64,000 nt of DNA from Mycobacteriaceae bacterium (GTDB lineage Bacteria; Actinomycetota; Actinomycetes; Mycobacteriales; Mycobacteriaceae): positions 34,032-98,031 of the forward strand of contig JAPOKC010000005.1 of the NCBI GenBank assembly GCA_029977845.1, given 5' to 3'. The position numbers and the translations under genes were made by a program. Shown one piece after another: positions 1 to 9,310 of this stretch. Position 1 is the stretch's first letter, and each line of letters begins with the position of its first letter. Below the pieces are notes generated by a model, which was given only the letters and a program-made list of their open reading frames with translations, did no database searches and was not told where the DNA came from.

Positions 1-779
1 GGATCGCTGCCGGCGAATTGATCGCCACGGTGGCCTTCGCCGAACCGGGGTCGGCACGCCCACCGGACAATCCCTCGACCGTCGCCGAGAGGAACGACGG
101 CCACTGGTGGTTGTCCGGGGAAAAGACCTACGTACTCGACGCCACCGGTGCCGACCGGATCTACGTCCATGCCGATACCGGCTCGGGAACCGGAATCTTC
201 GCGGTGGACCGCGATGCGCCCGGCCTATCGGTGACCGCGTTGGACACCATCGACGGGACCCGACGACAGGGCCGGCTCACCATGGAGGCCACCCCGGCCC
301 GATCGGTCGGCGACCCCTCGGCTGCCAAGCAGGCACTGGATGGCGCCCTCGACCGCGCCGCGGTGGCCCTCGTCGCCGAACAGGCCGGCGGGGCGATGCA
401 CGCCATGCAGATGGGCGCCGATTACGCGCGAACCCGCTTCCAGTTCGGCCGGGCGGTCGGCAGCTTCCAGGCGGTCAAGCACATGTGCGTCGACATGCTG
501 CTCGAGGCCCAGTCTGCAGTGTCGGCAGCCCGGCACATCGCGGCGGCCTTCGATGCCGGGGAGTCCGACCGTGTCCTGGATCTCGCCCTGACGCAGGCGT
601 ACTGCTCAGATGCGTACGTCGCGGTCGCCGCCACCAACATCCAGGTGCACGGCGGGATCGGGTTCACCTGGGAGCACCCCGCCCATCTGTATCTGCGCAG
701 AGCGCGCACCGACGCCCAGATCTTCGGCGATCCGCAATGGCATCGGGAGCGCTACGTTCGGCTTCGAGCGGAGTGCTGA
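1..779 (+). CDS. Acyl-CoA dehydrogenase family protein, 5' truncated by the window edge
   Basis: Open frame continues to the window start; C-terminal ACAD motifs (ARTRFQFGRAVGSFQAVKHMCVDML, QVHGGIGFTWEHPAHLYLRR). Confidence 0.88.
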   Translation, partial: IAAGELIATVAFAEPGSARPPDNPSTVAERNDGHWWLSGEKTYVLDATGADRIYVHADTGSGTGIFAVDRDAPGLSVTALDTIDGTRRQGRLTMEATPARSVGDPSAAKQALDGALDRAAVALVAEQAGGAMHAMQMGADYARTRFQFGRAVGSFQAVKHMCVDMLLEAQSAVSAARHIAAAFDAGESDRVLDLALTQAYCSDAYVAVAATNIQVHGGIGFTWEHPAHLYLRRARTDAQIFGDPQWHRERYVRLRAEC

Positions 780-1939
780 TGACCGAGTCGATCCGCACCG
801 AGGTCCGGCAATGGCTGGCCGAGAACTGGGAACCCGGACTGGACCGCCGCGAATGGGCCCAACGGGTCTTCGATGCCGGCTGGTCGGCTCCGGGTTGGGA
901 ACCACAGTGGGGTGGCCGGGGTCTCAGCGACGCCGAATCCCGCGCCGTGGCACACGAGTTCGCCGCAGTCGGCGCCCGCGGCACCGGTATGGACCGCTCG
1001 GATCTACTGGCCTGCACCGTTCACGATCTCGGCACCGATGAGCAGAAGCAACGGCTGATCCCACCCTCGGTTCGGGCCGAGACACGGTGGTGTCTGCTCT
1101 ACAGCGAGCCCGGCGCCGGTTCCGATCTGGCGGGCTTGCGCACCCGTGCCGAGCGTGACGGGGATGATTGGATCGTCAACGGGCAGAAGGTCTGGACGTC
1201 CTTCGCCAAGACCGCGGACTACGGCCTGCTGATCGCCCGCACGGACCGGGACGTGCCCAAACACAAGGGCATCAGTTTCTTCATCTTCCCGATGCGCCAG
1301 CCCGGTGTCGAGATCCGGCCGATTCATCAGATCACCGGCGAGTCGGAGTTCAACGAGGTGTTCATCACCGACGCCCGGGTTCCGCACGCCAACCTGATCG
1401 GCGAACCCGGCGGCGGGTGGGCGGTGCTGCAACTCGCCCTCGCCTACGAGCGCAGGCTGATGGGCGATCTGGCACGCACCTCGCGGAGTGCCGGTGAATT
1501 AACCCCGGACAAAGACAGCATGATCGCCATGGCGCGTTCGGCGGGAAGGCTGTCCGACGCGTTCATCCGTCAGGAGATCGCCCGGGTCGAGGAATACGCA
1601 GCGGTCAACCGCTGGAACACCCGGCGCGCCAAGGCCACCCGTGACCGCGCCGAAGCAGCGACTTTGCTGGCACTGGGCAAGATCGCGATGTCGCGGATTC
1701 TGCACGAGACCGCTCGCGTGCAGACGGCGGTTATCGGGCCGGAGTCGATGCTCGCCGGTTCGGACAACCCGGTCGGCGACGCCGTGACTTTCCGGACACT
1801 CAACGCCTACTTCACCTCGATCGGCGGTGGCACCGATCAGATCCAGCGCAATATCGTCGGCGAGCGCGTACTGGGACTGCCCAGGGAACCGGAACCCTTC
1901 AAGGACACTCCGTTCCGGGACCTGCCCGGCGGGAGCTGA
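779..1939 (+). CDS. Acyl-CoA dehydrogenase
   Basis: ATGA overlap with the upstream CDS; MTESIRTEVRQWLAENW..., YSEPGAGSDLAGL, GGGTDQIQRNIVGERVLGLPREP; ORF 107..1939 is over-extended upstream. Confidence 0.9.
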   Translation: MTESIRTEVRQWLAENWEPGLDRREWAQRVFDAGWSAPGWEPQWGGRGLSDAESRAVAHEFAAVGARGTGMDRSDLLACTVHDLGTDEQKQRLIPPSVRAETRWCLLYSEPGAGSDLAGLRTRAERDGDDWIVNGQKVWTSFAKTADYGLLIARTDRDVPKHKGISFFIFPMRQPGVEIRPIHQITGESEFNEVFITDARVPHANLIGEPGGGWAVLQLALAYERRLMGDLARTSRSAGELTPDKDSMIAMARSAGRLSDAFIRQEIARVEEYAAVNRWNTRRAKATRDRAEAATLLALGKIAMSRILHETARVQTAVIGPESMLAGSDNPVGDAVTFRTLNAYFTSIGGGTDQIQRNIVGERVLGLPREPEPFKDTPFRDLPGGS

Positions 1940-1940
1940 G

Positions 1941-3485
1941 TCAGCGGAAGTTGAGAACTTCCTCGCCCCAGGCCAGCCGTCGATTCCTGTTGAGGTCGTA
2001 AACGATTCGGTCCTGATCGTTGATGAGCAGACAGGGCCGGTCGGTCAGCTGGTAGGGCATCCATTCCGGTTCGCCCGGCAACCCGATCGGCTTGGTGTGG
2101 GTGGCGAAGTTGACCCACCTGGTCCGCATCCGCTTGGAGACGGCCTTCGCCGACTTCGCGCCGCCGAGCCTCAGAGAAGGATCACTCGCGACACCGAGAT
2201 TGCCCCACACGTAACCGAGTTCCATCGCGTGGGCGGCGCCGACCAGAAGCAGCTTGAGGAAGGGCGTTGAGAAGTCGAATCGGTACAGGTAGACCGGAGC
2301 CACCCCGCAATGTCCCTCCGCGAACCACACCGAGGGCATCCGGAACCCGACATCGCTAGCGATGCTCAATCCCTTCGCGCTGCCACGCTTTCGGGAATAC
2401 GCGCTGTCGAGTTGCGCCTCGGTGGGCAGCTGCAAGTCCGGCTGCTCGGCGGCGATCTGGTCGAACATAGACGTGATCGCACGCGGGGTATAGGGCATCA
2501 GCGGGGATCGCATCAACCGGAAAAGGTTGGCCTCATCCTTGTTCGTCCCGATGATCAGCGGCACGGGGAGCGTCTTTCCCTCCCGGGCCGCCTTGACGGG
2601 ATAGTCGGTGAGCAGATCGCCGTCGACGATCGGAACGAAGGCGATCGTTCCAGGATGACGGACCGGCACTTCATCGAAGAGCTTCTTGGTCGCAGTGATC
2701 AGCTTCTCAACCGGAACCTGACGAAGCTGATCCGCTTCCGAAGCGGCCAGCCCCACCTCACCGAGCATCTGTTCGGCCACCCGCTGGCCTCGCTCCTGGT
2801 CGTAAACCGATGTCGCAGGCGAGCTTTGGGCGATCGCACCGGCGAACAGGCCATCGGCGGCCGGCACCGACAGCAGCGAGGTGACGAGGCCTGCGCCCGC
2901 CGACTCACCGAAGAGGGTGACCCGCTGCGGATCACCCCCGAATGCGGCGATGTTGTCCTGTACCCATCGCAGGGCGAGCAGCACATCGCGCATGCCGACA
3001 TTGGAGTCAAACTTGCGACCCTTCCGGCTGAATCCGGACATGTCCAGGAATCCGAAGGCTCCGACCCGGTAGTTCAGTGTCACGACCACCACGTCGCCAC
3101 TGCGGGCCAACCGGGTTCCGTCGTAGAGCGGCTGACTCCCGGAACCAAGAACGTAGGCGCCGCCGTGCAACCACACCATGACGGGCTTTCCGGCTCCGGG
3201 TTCAGTGCCCGCACGCGTCCACACGTTGAGGCTCAGACAGTCCTCACCCTGCTCCGCGCCGAGATCGAGCGGAATACCCGGCAGCGGCGGCTGCGGGCAG
3301 GCCAAGCCGAACTCGGTGGCGTCCGCCACCTCGGTCCACTTATCCGGCGGCTCCGGCGCGCAGAATCGCAACGCCCCGACCGGCGGCTTCGCGTAACGGA
3401 TGCCCTTGAACACATTGACCCGGCCATCACTGCTGCCCCGTACCGGACCGTGCACGGTGTCGACGACAAGTGTGTCGATCGCCAT
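1941..3485 (-). CDS. Type-B carboxylesterase/lipase family protein
   Basis: MAIDTLVVDTVHGPVRG..., EDCLSLNVWTRA, VMVWLHGGAYVLGSG, GESAGAG nucleophile elbow. Confidence 0.9.
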   Translation of the reverse strand: MAIDTLVVDTVHGPVRGSSDGRVNVFKGIRYAKPPVGALRFCAPEPPDKWTEVADATEFGLACPQPPLPGIPLDLGAEQGEDCLSLNVWTRAGTEPGAGKPVMVWLHGGAYVLGSGSQPLYDGTRLARSGDVVVVTLNYRVGAFGFLDMSGFSRKGRKFDSNVGMRDVLLALRWVQDNIAAFGGDPQRVTLFGESAGAGLVTSLLSVPAADGLFAGAIAQSSPATSVYDQERGQRVAEQMLGEVGLAASEADQLRQVPVEKLITATKKLFDEVPVRHPGTIAFVPIVDGDLLTDYPVKAAREGKTLPVPLIIGTNKDEANLFRLMRSPLMPYTPRAITSMFDQIAAEQPDLQLPTEAQLDSAYSRKRGSAKGLSIASDVGFRMPSVWFAEGHCGVAPVYLYRFDFSTPFLKLLLVGAAHAMELGYVWGNLGVASDPSLRLGGAKSAKAVSKRMRTRWVNFATHTKPIGLPGEPEWMPYQLTDRPCLLINDQDRIVYDLNRNRRLAWGEEVLNFR

Positions 3486-3558
3486 AGTTATCGCGTCCCT
3501 TCCTCTTCCAGAATACCGGCGCAGGAGGGGAATTCGGACGCGGCCAGCAAAGCGTCGG

Positions 3559-4533
3559 TTAGAAAAGCAAAGCGCTGAACCGCCAGTCCAGCACCGGCCG
3601 ATCGTCACCACCGCCACCAGCCGCGCTGACCTGCGATCGCAACGACAACACACCGCCACGCCGGCCCGGCAACGACTCGGCGCCCTCGATACGCAGTTCG
3701 CTGAAGAGGGTGTCGCCCTCGTACACCGGACCGAGGTGGTCGCACGACCGCCATCCGAGCACGGTCACCAGGTTCGGCAACAGCCGGCTCGTCTGGGCGA
3801 GTGCCAGTCCGATGGTGTGGCCGCCGTATACGAGCCGCCGGCCGCCGCCCACCCGCGCGTCGTGATGGGTGGCGGCGATGTTCAAGGTCAGCCTTGCCAG
3901 TTCGGGAGCCGAACTGACGACGTCGCCGGTACTGTGCAGAACCGAACCGACGAGGCCGGGGCCGAAGTGCGGGCCGGGTACCCGCTGCCGGAAGGCATCG
4001 GCATTCCAGTGCACGGTGGGATCGGCCACAGGCGCGTCCGCGCCGATCGCAGTCAGGTCGTCGGCATGGCCGGTCGCAATCGCATCGGAACTCAGCGGGA
4101 GCATGGCGCATCGGTGGAAGTCCAGGACCAGCCGGCCCACCTGGTCGATCGTGGTCATCCGCAACGCGGCCAGACCGGTCGCAGAACTGTTGTTCTGCTT
4201 CAAGCCCACGACTTCGGTCCGGGTGAACAGCGTGTCACCGATCACCGGGAACCGGTGGAACGTCAGACCGCGATAGAACAGGTTCGCCCGCACCCGCTGG
4301 GTGACCAGGGTGGACTGTCCGATCGCCACATCGCAGACCAGCGCCGGATGGGCCATCGCCCCCGGCACCCCGGTGACGGCATGCGCGAGTTCACCGTCCA
4401 GCGCCAGCCGTAACCGGTCGCCGAGGATCGCCTGGTGGGTGGCGGCGGCGCCGGAGGTCAGGGTCATCGAAGGCGCCCAGTCGAATACCTGACCGACGAC
4501 CAGGTCGTCGAAATATGGGCCGGAGGGGGTCAC
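3559..4533 (-). CDS. MaoC/hotdog-fold hydratase-like protein (Rv0216-type)
   Basis: GPYFDDLVVGQVFDWAPSMTLTSG..., FPVIGDTLFTRTEVVGLK; position next to fadE3 as in M. tuberculosis; GTG start chosen over the longer ORF. Confidence 0.8.
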   Translation of the reverse strand: MTPSGPYFDDLVVGQVFDWAPSMTLTSGAAATHQAILGDRLRLALDGELAHAVTGVPGAMAHPALVCDVAIGQSTLVTQRVRANLFYRGLTFHRFPVIGDTLFTRTEVVGLKQNNSSATGLAALRMTTIDQVGRLVLDFHRCAMLPLSSDAIATGHADDLTAIGADAPVADPTVHWNADAFRQRVPGPHFGPGLVGSVLHSTGDVVSSAPELARLTLNIAATHHDARVGGGRRLVYGGHTIGLALAQTSRLLPNLVTVLGWRSCDHLGPVYEGDTLFSELRIEGAESLPGRRGGVLSLRSQVSAAGGGGDDRPVLDWRFSALLF

Positions 4534-4545
4534 TATGACAACGTA

Positions 4546-5706
4546 ATGCCCATGCCGGAACTCAACGACGAAGAAGCGCTCCTGGTGGCGACCGTGCGGT
4601 CGTTCGTGGACCGCGAGGTCAAACCGTCGGTGCGCGACATCGAACACGCCAACGCCTACCCGGATGCGTGGATCGAGCAGATGAAACGAATCGGCATCTT
4701 CGGCCTGGCGATCAGCGAGCAGCACGGCGGATCGCCGGTCTCGATGCCGTGCTACGTCGAGGTGACCGAGCAACTGGCCCGCGGCTGGATGAGTCTGGCC
4801 GGCGCGATGGGCGGTCATACCGTGGTGGCCAAACTGCTGGAGACCTTCGGCACCGACGGCCAGAAACAGCGCTATCTACCGGCAATGGCCACCGGCGAAC
4901 TGCGCGCCACCATGGCGCTCACCGAACCGGGCGGCGGATCCGATCTGCAGAACATGACCACGACGGCTCGCCGGGACGGCGACGACCTGGTGATCAACGG
5001 CGCGAAAACCTGGATCAGCAACGCGCGCCGATCCGGCCTGATAGCCCTGCTGTGCAAGACCGATCCGCAGGCACAGCCGCGTCATGCCGGGATCTCGGTG
5101 CTGCTGATCGAGTCGCCGGTTGCCGGCCTGGAGATCTCCCGCGACCTGCCCAAGCTCGGCTACAAGGGCGTCGAATCCTGCGAGCTCGTCTTCACCGACT
5201 GCCGGGTGCCGGCCACCGCGGTGCTTGGCGGCGAACCGGGTAGGGGATTCGCCCAGATGATGAAAGGGCTTGAGACAGGGCGCATTCAGGTGGCCGCCAG
5301 GGCACTGGGAGTGGCGACGGCCGCGTTGGAGGACGCGCTCTCCTACGCGCAGACCCGGGAGAGTTTCGGTCAGCCGATCTGGCGACATCAGTCGATCGGC
5401 AATTACCTGGCCGATATGGCCACCAAGCTCACCGCGGCCCGCCAGTTGACCCGCTATGCCGCCGAACGTTACGACAGCGGCCAGCGTTGCGATATGGAAG
5501 CGGGCATGGCCAAGCTCTTCTCCTCCGAGACGGCGATGGAGATCGCGCTGAACGCCGTGCGGATCCATGGCGGCTACGGCTACTCCACCGAGTATGACGC
5601 CGAACGGTACTTCCGGGATGCCCCGCTGATGATCGTCGGAGAGGGCACCAACGAGATCCAGCGCAATGTCATTGCGTCCCAACTGGTGTCACGCGGTGGG
5701 ATCTGA
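4546..5706 (+). CDS. fadE3: Acyl-CoA dehydrogenase (FadE3-like)
   Basis: MPMPELNDEEALLVATVRSFVDREV..., ALTEPGGGSDLQNM, IHGGYGYSTEYDAERYFRDAPLMIVGEGTNEIQRNVIA; synteny with Rv0215c. Confidence 0.85.
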   Translation: MPMPELNDEEALLVATVRSFVDREVKPSVRDIEHANAYPDAWIEQMKRIGIFGLAISEQHGGSPVSMPCYVEVTEQLARGWMSLAGAMGGHTVVAKLLETFGTDGQKQRYLPAMATGELRATMALTEPGGGSDLQNMTTTARRDGDDLVINGAKTWISNARRSGLIALLCKTDPQAQPRHAGISVLLIESPVAGLEISRDLPKLGYKGVESCELVFTDCRVPATAVLGGEPGRGFAQMMKGLETGRIQVAARALGVATAALEDALSYAQTRESFGQPIWRHQSIGNYLADMATKLTAARQLTRYAAERYDSGQRCDMEAGMAKLFSSETAMEIALNAVRIHGGYGYSTEYDAERYFRDAPLMIVGEGTNEIQRNVIASQLVSRGGI

Positions 5707-5708
5707 AG

Positions 5709-6515
5709 TCAGCCGATGATCGGAAACCGTCGCTGCTTGGCCAACCGGTCCAGAGCGGTCTGCATCGCCGCGCGCACGTGTGCGTCGACCTCGTCGATAT
5801 CGGGGTCCTCTCCGAACATCGCGGTGATGTGGACGGGCTCGAGTACTTCGAAGATGATCTTCGACGGCAGCGGGAAATTCGCCGGGATGGTCGAGGTCAA
5901 ACCAAACGGGAAACCGATCCCCAACGGCACGATATCCATCCGGATCCTGTGCAGGCCAAGGGCTTTGGCTATCCGACTACCACGGCCGAGGAAGAGTTGG
6001 GTTTCCTGCCCGCCAATGGACACCACCGGGACCAGCGGGACGTCAGCGGCGATGGCAGCGCGCACGTAGCCCTTGCGTCCATTGAAGTCGATGGTGTTCT
6101 GTTCGAATGTCGAGCGGTAGGAGTCGTAATCGCCGCCCGGGAACACCAGCACCACGCCACCGGAGCGCAGCGCCTTGGCAGCGTTGTCCTGGCTGGCTCC
6201 GATGACGCCGATCCGACGCAGCCAACCGGCCAGCGGCGATTTGAACAGTCCGTAGTGCCCCAACGTGTACAGCCGGCGGGCGTACCCCAACGCCTCGTAA
6301 AAAGCCGGACCGAAGACCGCGACGTCAGGGGTGAAGGCGCCACCGGAATGGTTGGAGACCATCAGCACACCGCCTTCGGTCGGAACGTTGTCCAAACCCC
6401 GCACCTCGGCCCGGAACCAGAACTTTGCGAACGCGCCGAGTCCCTTGATGGCCTTGTCGATCGAACTCGGATCCCACTCGGCGAGTTCCGATTCGTCGAA
6501 GTCCCCTGCAGCCAT
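5709..6515 (-). CDS. Lysophospholipid/glycerol-phosphate acyltransferase (PlsC-like)
   Basis: VSNHSGGAFTPD (NHxxxxxD) and VLVFPGGDYDSYR motifs. Confidence 0.82.
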   Translation of the reverse strand: MAAGDFDESELAEWDPSSIDKAIKGLGAFAKFWFRAEVRGLDNVPTEGGVLMVSNHSGGAFTPDVAVFGPAFYEALGYARRLYTLGHYGLFKSPLAGWLRRIGVIGASQDNAAKALRSGGVVLVFPGGDYDSYRSTFEQNTIDFNGRKGYVRAAIAADVPLVPVVSIGGQETQLFLGRGSRIAKALGLHRIRMDIVPLGIGFPFGLTSTIPANFPLPSKIIFEVLEPVHITAMFGEDPDIDEVDAHVRAAMQTALDRLAKQRRFPIIG

Positions 6516-6591
6516 GGCGCAGAACGTAACGCTGTGACGACGGTCACATAGGGTTTTCGCCGGGAAAACCCTTCTCGCGCTACCGTCGGGT

Positions 6592-7776
6592 ATGGCCGCA
6601 CCCATGCCCGGCGACAGTCGACCGCGTCGGCTCGCCAAGCCGGGCGACGTGGCCATCCCGTTCGTCCGAGCCCGGGAGTTCCTCGACCAGAGGGCCCCCG
6701 GCAGCGATCACCCCGGCGAGCTTCCCATCGCGCGTCCGACCATCGCGGTGGCCCGGCAGGTCTTCCACGACGAACTGGTTCTGCTCGGCATGCGGATGTT
6801 CATGCCGGTCGGCGAGCACGGGGCCGTGGAGCGTGTCGACCGTGAGGTCACCGAGGCGCTGGAGTTCTACGGCGAGCGCGGCTGGCTCGACGACCCAGCC
6901 GGTTACTTCACCGGACCGCCGGCCCTGACCGGTGTAGCGGCGGCACCGATGACAATCCGCGGTCAGGCACTGCAACGGATCATCTTCGACAGCGGCTACC
7001 AACCGCATACCGGTGAACCCGGGGCTCAGCGCTGGCAGGGATACACCGCGAACCGGCGCGAGCACGCACTGCTGCTGAGGCACCATCAACCTCGTCCCTG
7101 GGTGGTGTGCGTGCACGGGGCGATGATGGGCCGGGGCTCGGTGGATCTGCGGCTGTTCCGGGCCCGTCACCTGCATGAGGACCTCGGGCTCAACGTCGTA
7201 CTACCGGTACTTCCACTGCACGGTCCGCGCAAGAACAAGGGCGCGGCCTTTCCGGGGCAGGACCTCCTCGACGACGTTCATGCCGCGGCGCAGGCGGTGT
7301 GGGACATCCGGCGGCTCATCTCCTGGATCCGCACTCAGGAACCCGGCGCGAAGATCGGTCTGAACGGGATGTCGCTGGGTGGTTACGTCTCGTCGCTGGT
7401 TGCCAGCGTTGAGGACGGGCTCACCTGTGCGGTGCTGGGTGTCCCGGTGGCGGATCTGATCGCGGTTCTCGGCGGCCACGGCGGGTTGCGCGACGACGAT
7501 CCGCGCAAGCACACCCTGCAACGGGCCTTACCGCTGGGCAGGATGGTCTCACCGCTGTCACTGACCCCGAAGGTGCCGATGCGGGGAAGATTCATCTACG
7601 GCGGACTGGCCGACCGGCTGGTGAACCCGCGGGATCAGGTCCTGCGATTGTGGGAGCACTGGGGCAAACCGGAGGTGCACTGGTACGCAGGCGCGCACAC
7701 CGGGTTCTTCAGATCCCGGCCGGTACAGAATTTCGTTGACACGGCCCTGTTGCAGTCGGGACTTTTCGACGAGTAG
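6592..7776 (+). CDS. Alpha/beta hydrolase family protein
   Basis: PWVVCVHGAMMG, LPLHGPRK, IGLNGMSLGGYVSSLVAS nucleophile elbow. Confidence 0.75.
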   Translation: MAAPMPGDSRPRRLAKPGDVAIPFVRAREFLDQRAPGSDHPGELPIARPTIAVARQVFHDELVLLGMRMFMPVGEHGAVERVDREVTEALEFYGERGWLDDPAGYFTGPPALTGVAAAPMTIRGQALQRIIFDSGYQPHTGEPGAQRWQGYTANRREHALLLRHHQPRPWVVCVHGAMMGRGSVDLRLFRARHLHEDLGLNVVLPVLPLHGPRKNKGAAFPGQDLLDDVHAAAQAVWDIRRLISWIRTQEPGAKIGLNGMSLGGYVSSLVASVEDGLTCAVLGVPVADLIAVLGGHGGLRDDDPRKHTLQRALPLGRMVSPLSLTPKVPMRGRFIYGGLADRLVNPRDQVLRLWEHWGKPEVHWYAGAHTGFFRSRPVQNFVDTALLQSGLFDE

Positions 7777-7779
7777 CCG

Positions 7780-9306
7780 TTATGGCGCAGAGTACTTCGC
7801 GATGAGGCCCTGCTTGTAGAGCTTGCCGGTGTCGGTGCGCGGCAGGGACTCCTCGAAGGAGATCGAGCGGGGACACTTGTAGTGCGCAAGGCGTTCCCGC
7901 AGCCATGTCGACAGCTCCTCGGCGAATTCTTCGCCGGCCTCGTTGTGGTCGACGAGCTGCACCACCGCCTTGACCGACTGGCCCATCTCCTCATCCGGGA
8001 TGCCGAACACCGCGGCATCCATCACCCGCGGGTGAGTGACGAGCATGTTCTCCGCTTCCTGCGGGTAGATATTGACTCCGCCGGAGATGATCATGTGGTG
8101 GCGGCGGTCGGTGAGGTAGAGATAACCCTCGTCGTCGAGGTAACCGATGTCGCCGACGGTGCGCCACCCCTGCCTGCTCATCGAGGCAGCGGTCTTCTCC
8201 GGATCGTTGAGATACTCGAAGGTCGTTGCGCTCTCGAAGTAGATCTCGCCGGCTTCGCCGGCAGGAAGTTCATTTCCGTCCTCGTCGAGGATGTGGATGC
8301 CGCCGACCAGGACCCGGCCCACCGATCCGGGATGCGCCAGCCAATCCTCGGCCGTGATGAGCGTCGAACCGTGCGCCTCCGACGAGGCGTAGTACTCGTC
8401 GACGATCGGTCCCCACCACTGCATCATCTGCTTCTTGATCTCCACCGGGCATGGTGCGGCTGCGTGCATGACCCGCTTGAGACTCGACACGTCGTAGGAA
8501 TCGCGAACGCTCTCCGGCAGTTTGAGCATCCGGGTGAACATCACCGGGACGAACTGCCCGTGAGTGACACGATGTCGCGCGATGGCGTCCAAGGTGCCCT
8601 CGGCGTCGAACTTCTCCATCACCACGACCGGGATACCGGCGGCCTGAAACGTCATCGACCAGACCGAGGGCGCGGTGTGGTAGAGCGGCGCGGGGCTCAG
8701 GTAGACCCCGTCGGGGTCCGCCCAGAACGACACCAGAGCCGTCATGAGTCCCGGTGCCACCGCCGGTGACAGGTGGGGCAGTTCCCTTTTGATGCCCTTG
8801 GGCCGTCCGGTGGTGCCCGACGAGTACTGCAGCAGGTCGCCCTCGATCTCGTCGGCGATCGGCGTGGTCGGCTGGCCGGCGACGCAATCCGGGTAGCTCA
8901 GCCAGCCTTCGAGGGCGCCGTTGGTGACGATCAGCAGATCCGGCAGACCGTTGGGCAGGTGCTCGCTCAGTTCGGTCAGAACAGGGCTCAGTGCGGCCGA
9001 GCCGATGATGGCCTTGGCCGAACTGTTGTCGATGATGTACGCGGCCTCGGCGGCGGTCAGGTGGCTGTTGATCGGGACGTAGTACAAACCCGAACGCCGA
9101 GCCGCCCACATCACCATGTGGTAGTGCTCATTGTTCTCCATCAGGATGGCGATGGCATCGCCCTCGCGCAGGCCGTGCGACCGGAACAGATGGGCCAACT
9201 GGTTCGCCCGCGCCTCGAGATCGCCGAAGGTGACGACCGTCCCCGACGGATACATGATGACGGCGGGCTTGTCCGGAGTCGCCTCCGAATGCTCGCGGAT
9301 CTGCAT
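7780..9306 (-). CDS. fadD4: Acyl-CoA synthetase (FadD4-like)
   Basis: MQIREHSEATPDKPAVIMYPSG..., YSSGTTGRPKGIK AMP-binding motif, MIISGGVNIYPQEAENML; beside fadE3/pckG as in Rv0214. Confidence 0.88.
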   Translation of the reverse strand: MQIREHSEATPDKPAVIMYPSGTVVTFGDLEARANQLAHLFRSHGLREGDAIAILMENNEHYHMVMWAARRSGLYYVPINSHLTAAEAAYIIDNSSAKAIIGSAALSPVLTELSEHLPNGLPDLLIVTNGALEGWLSYPDCVAGQPTTPIADEIEGDLLQYSSGTTGRPKGIKRELPHLSPAVAPGLMTALVSFWADPDGVYLSPAPLYHTAPSVWSMTFQAAGIPVVVMEKFDAEGTLDAIARHRVTHGQFVPVMFTRMLKLPESVRDSYDVSSLKRVMHAAAPCPVEIKKQMMQWWGPIVDEYYASSEAHGSTLITAEDWLAHPGSVGRVLVGGIHILDEDGNELPAGEAGEIYFESATTFEYLNDPEKTAASMSRQGWRTVGDIGYLDDEGYLYLTDRRHHMIISGGVNIYPQEAENMLVTHPRVMDAAVFGIPDEEMGQSVKAVVQLVDHNEAGEEFAEELSTWLRERLAHYKCPRSISFEESLPRTDTGKLYKQGLIAKYSAP

Positions 9307-9310
9307 ACAG

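Noticed and set aside
107-778. N-terminal 224 codons of ORF 107..1939
   Set aside because: Out-of-frame Arg/Gly/Pro-rich read-through over the upstream ACAD; real start is the ATG at 779.
2310-3578. 422-aa plus-strand ORF
   Set aside because: Antisense to the carboxylesterase, which has clear family motifs; long antisense ORFs are expected in high-GC DNA.
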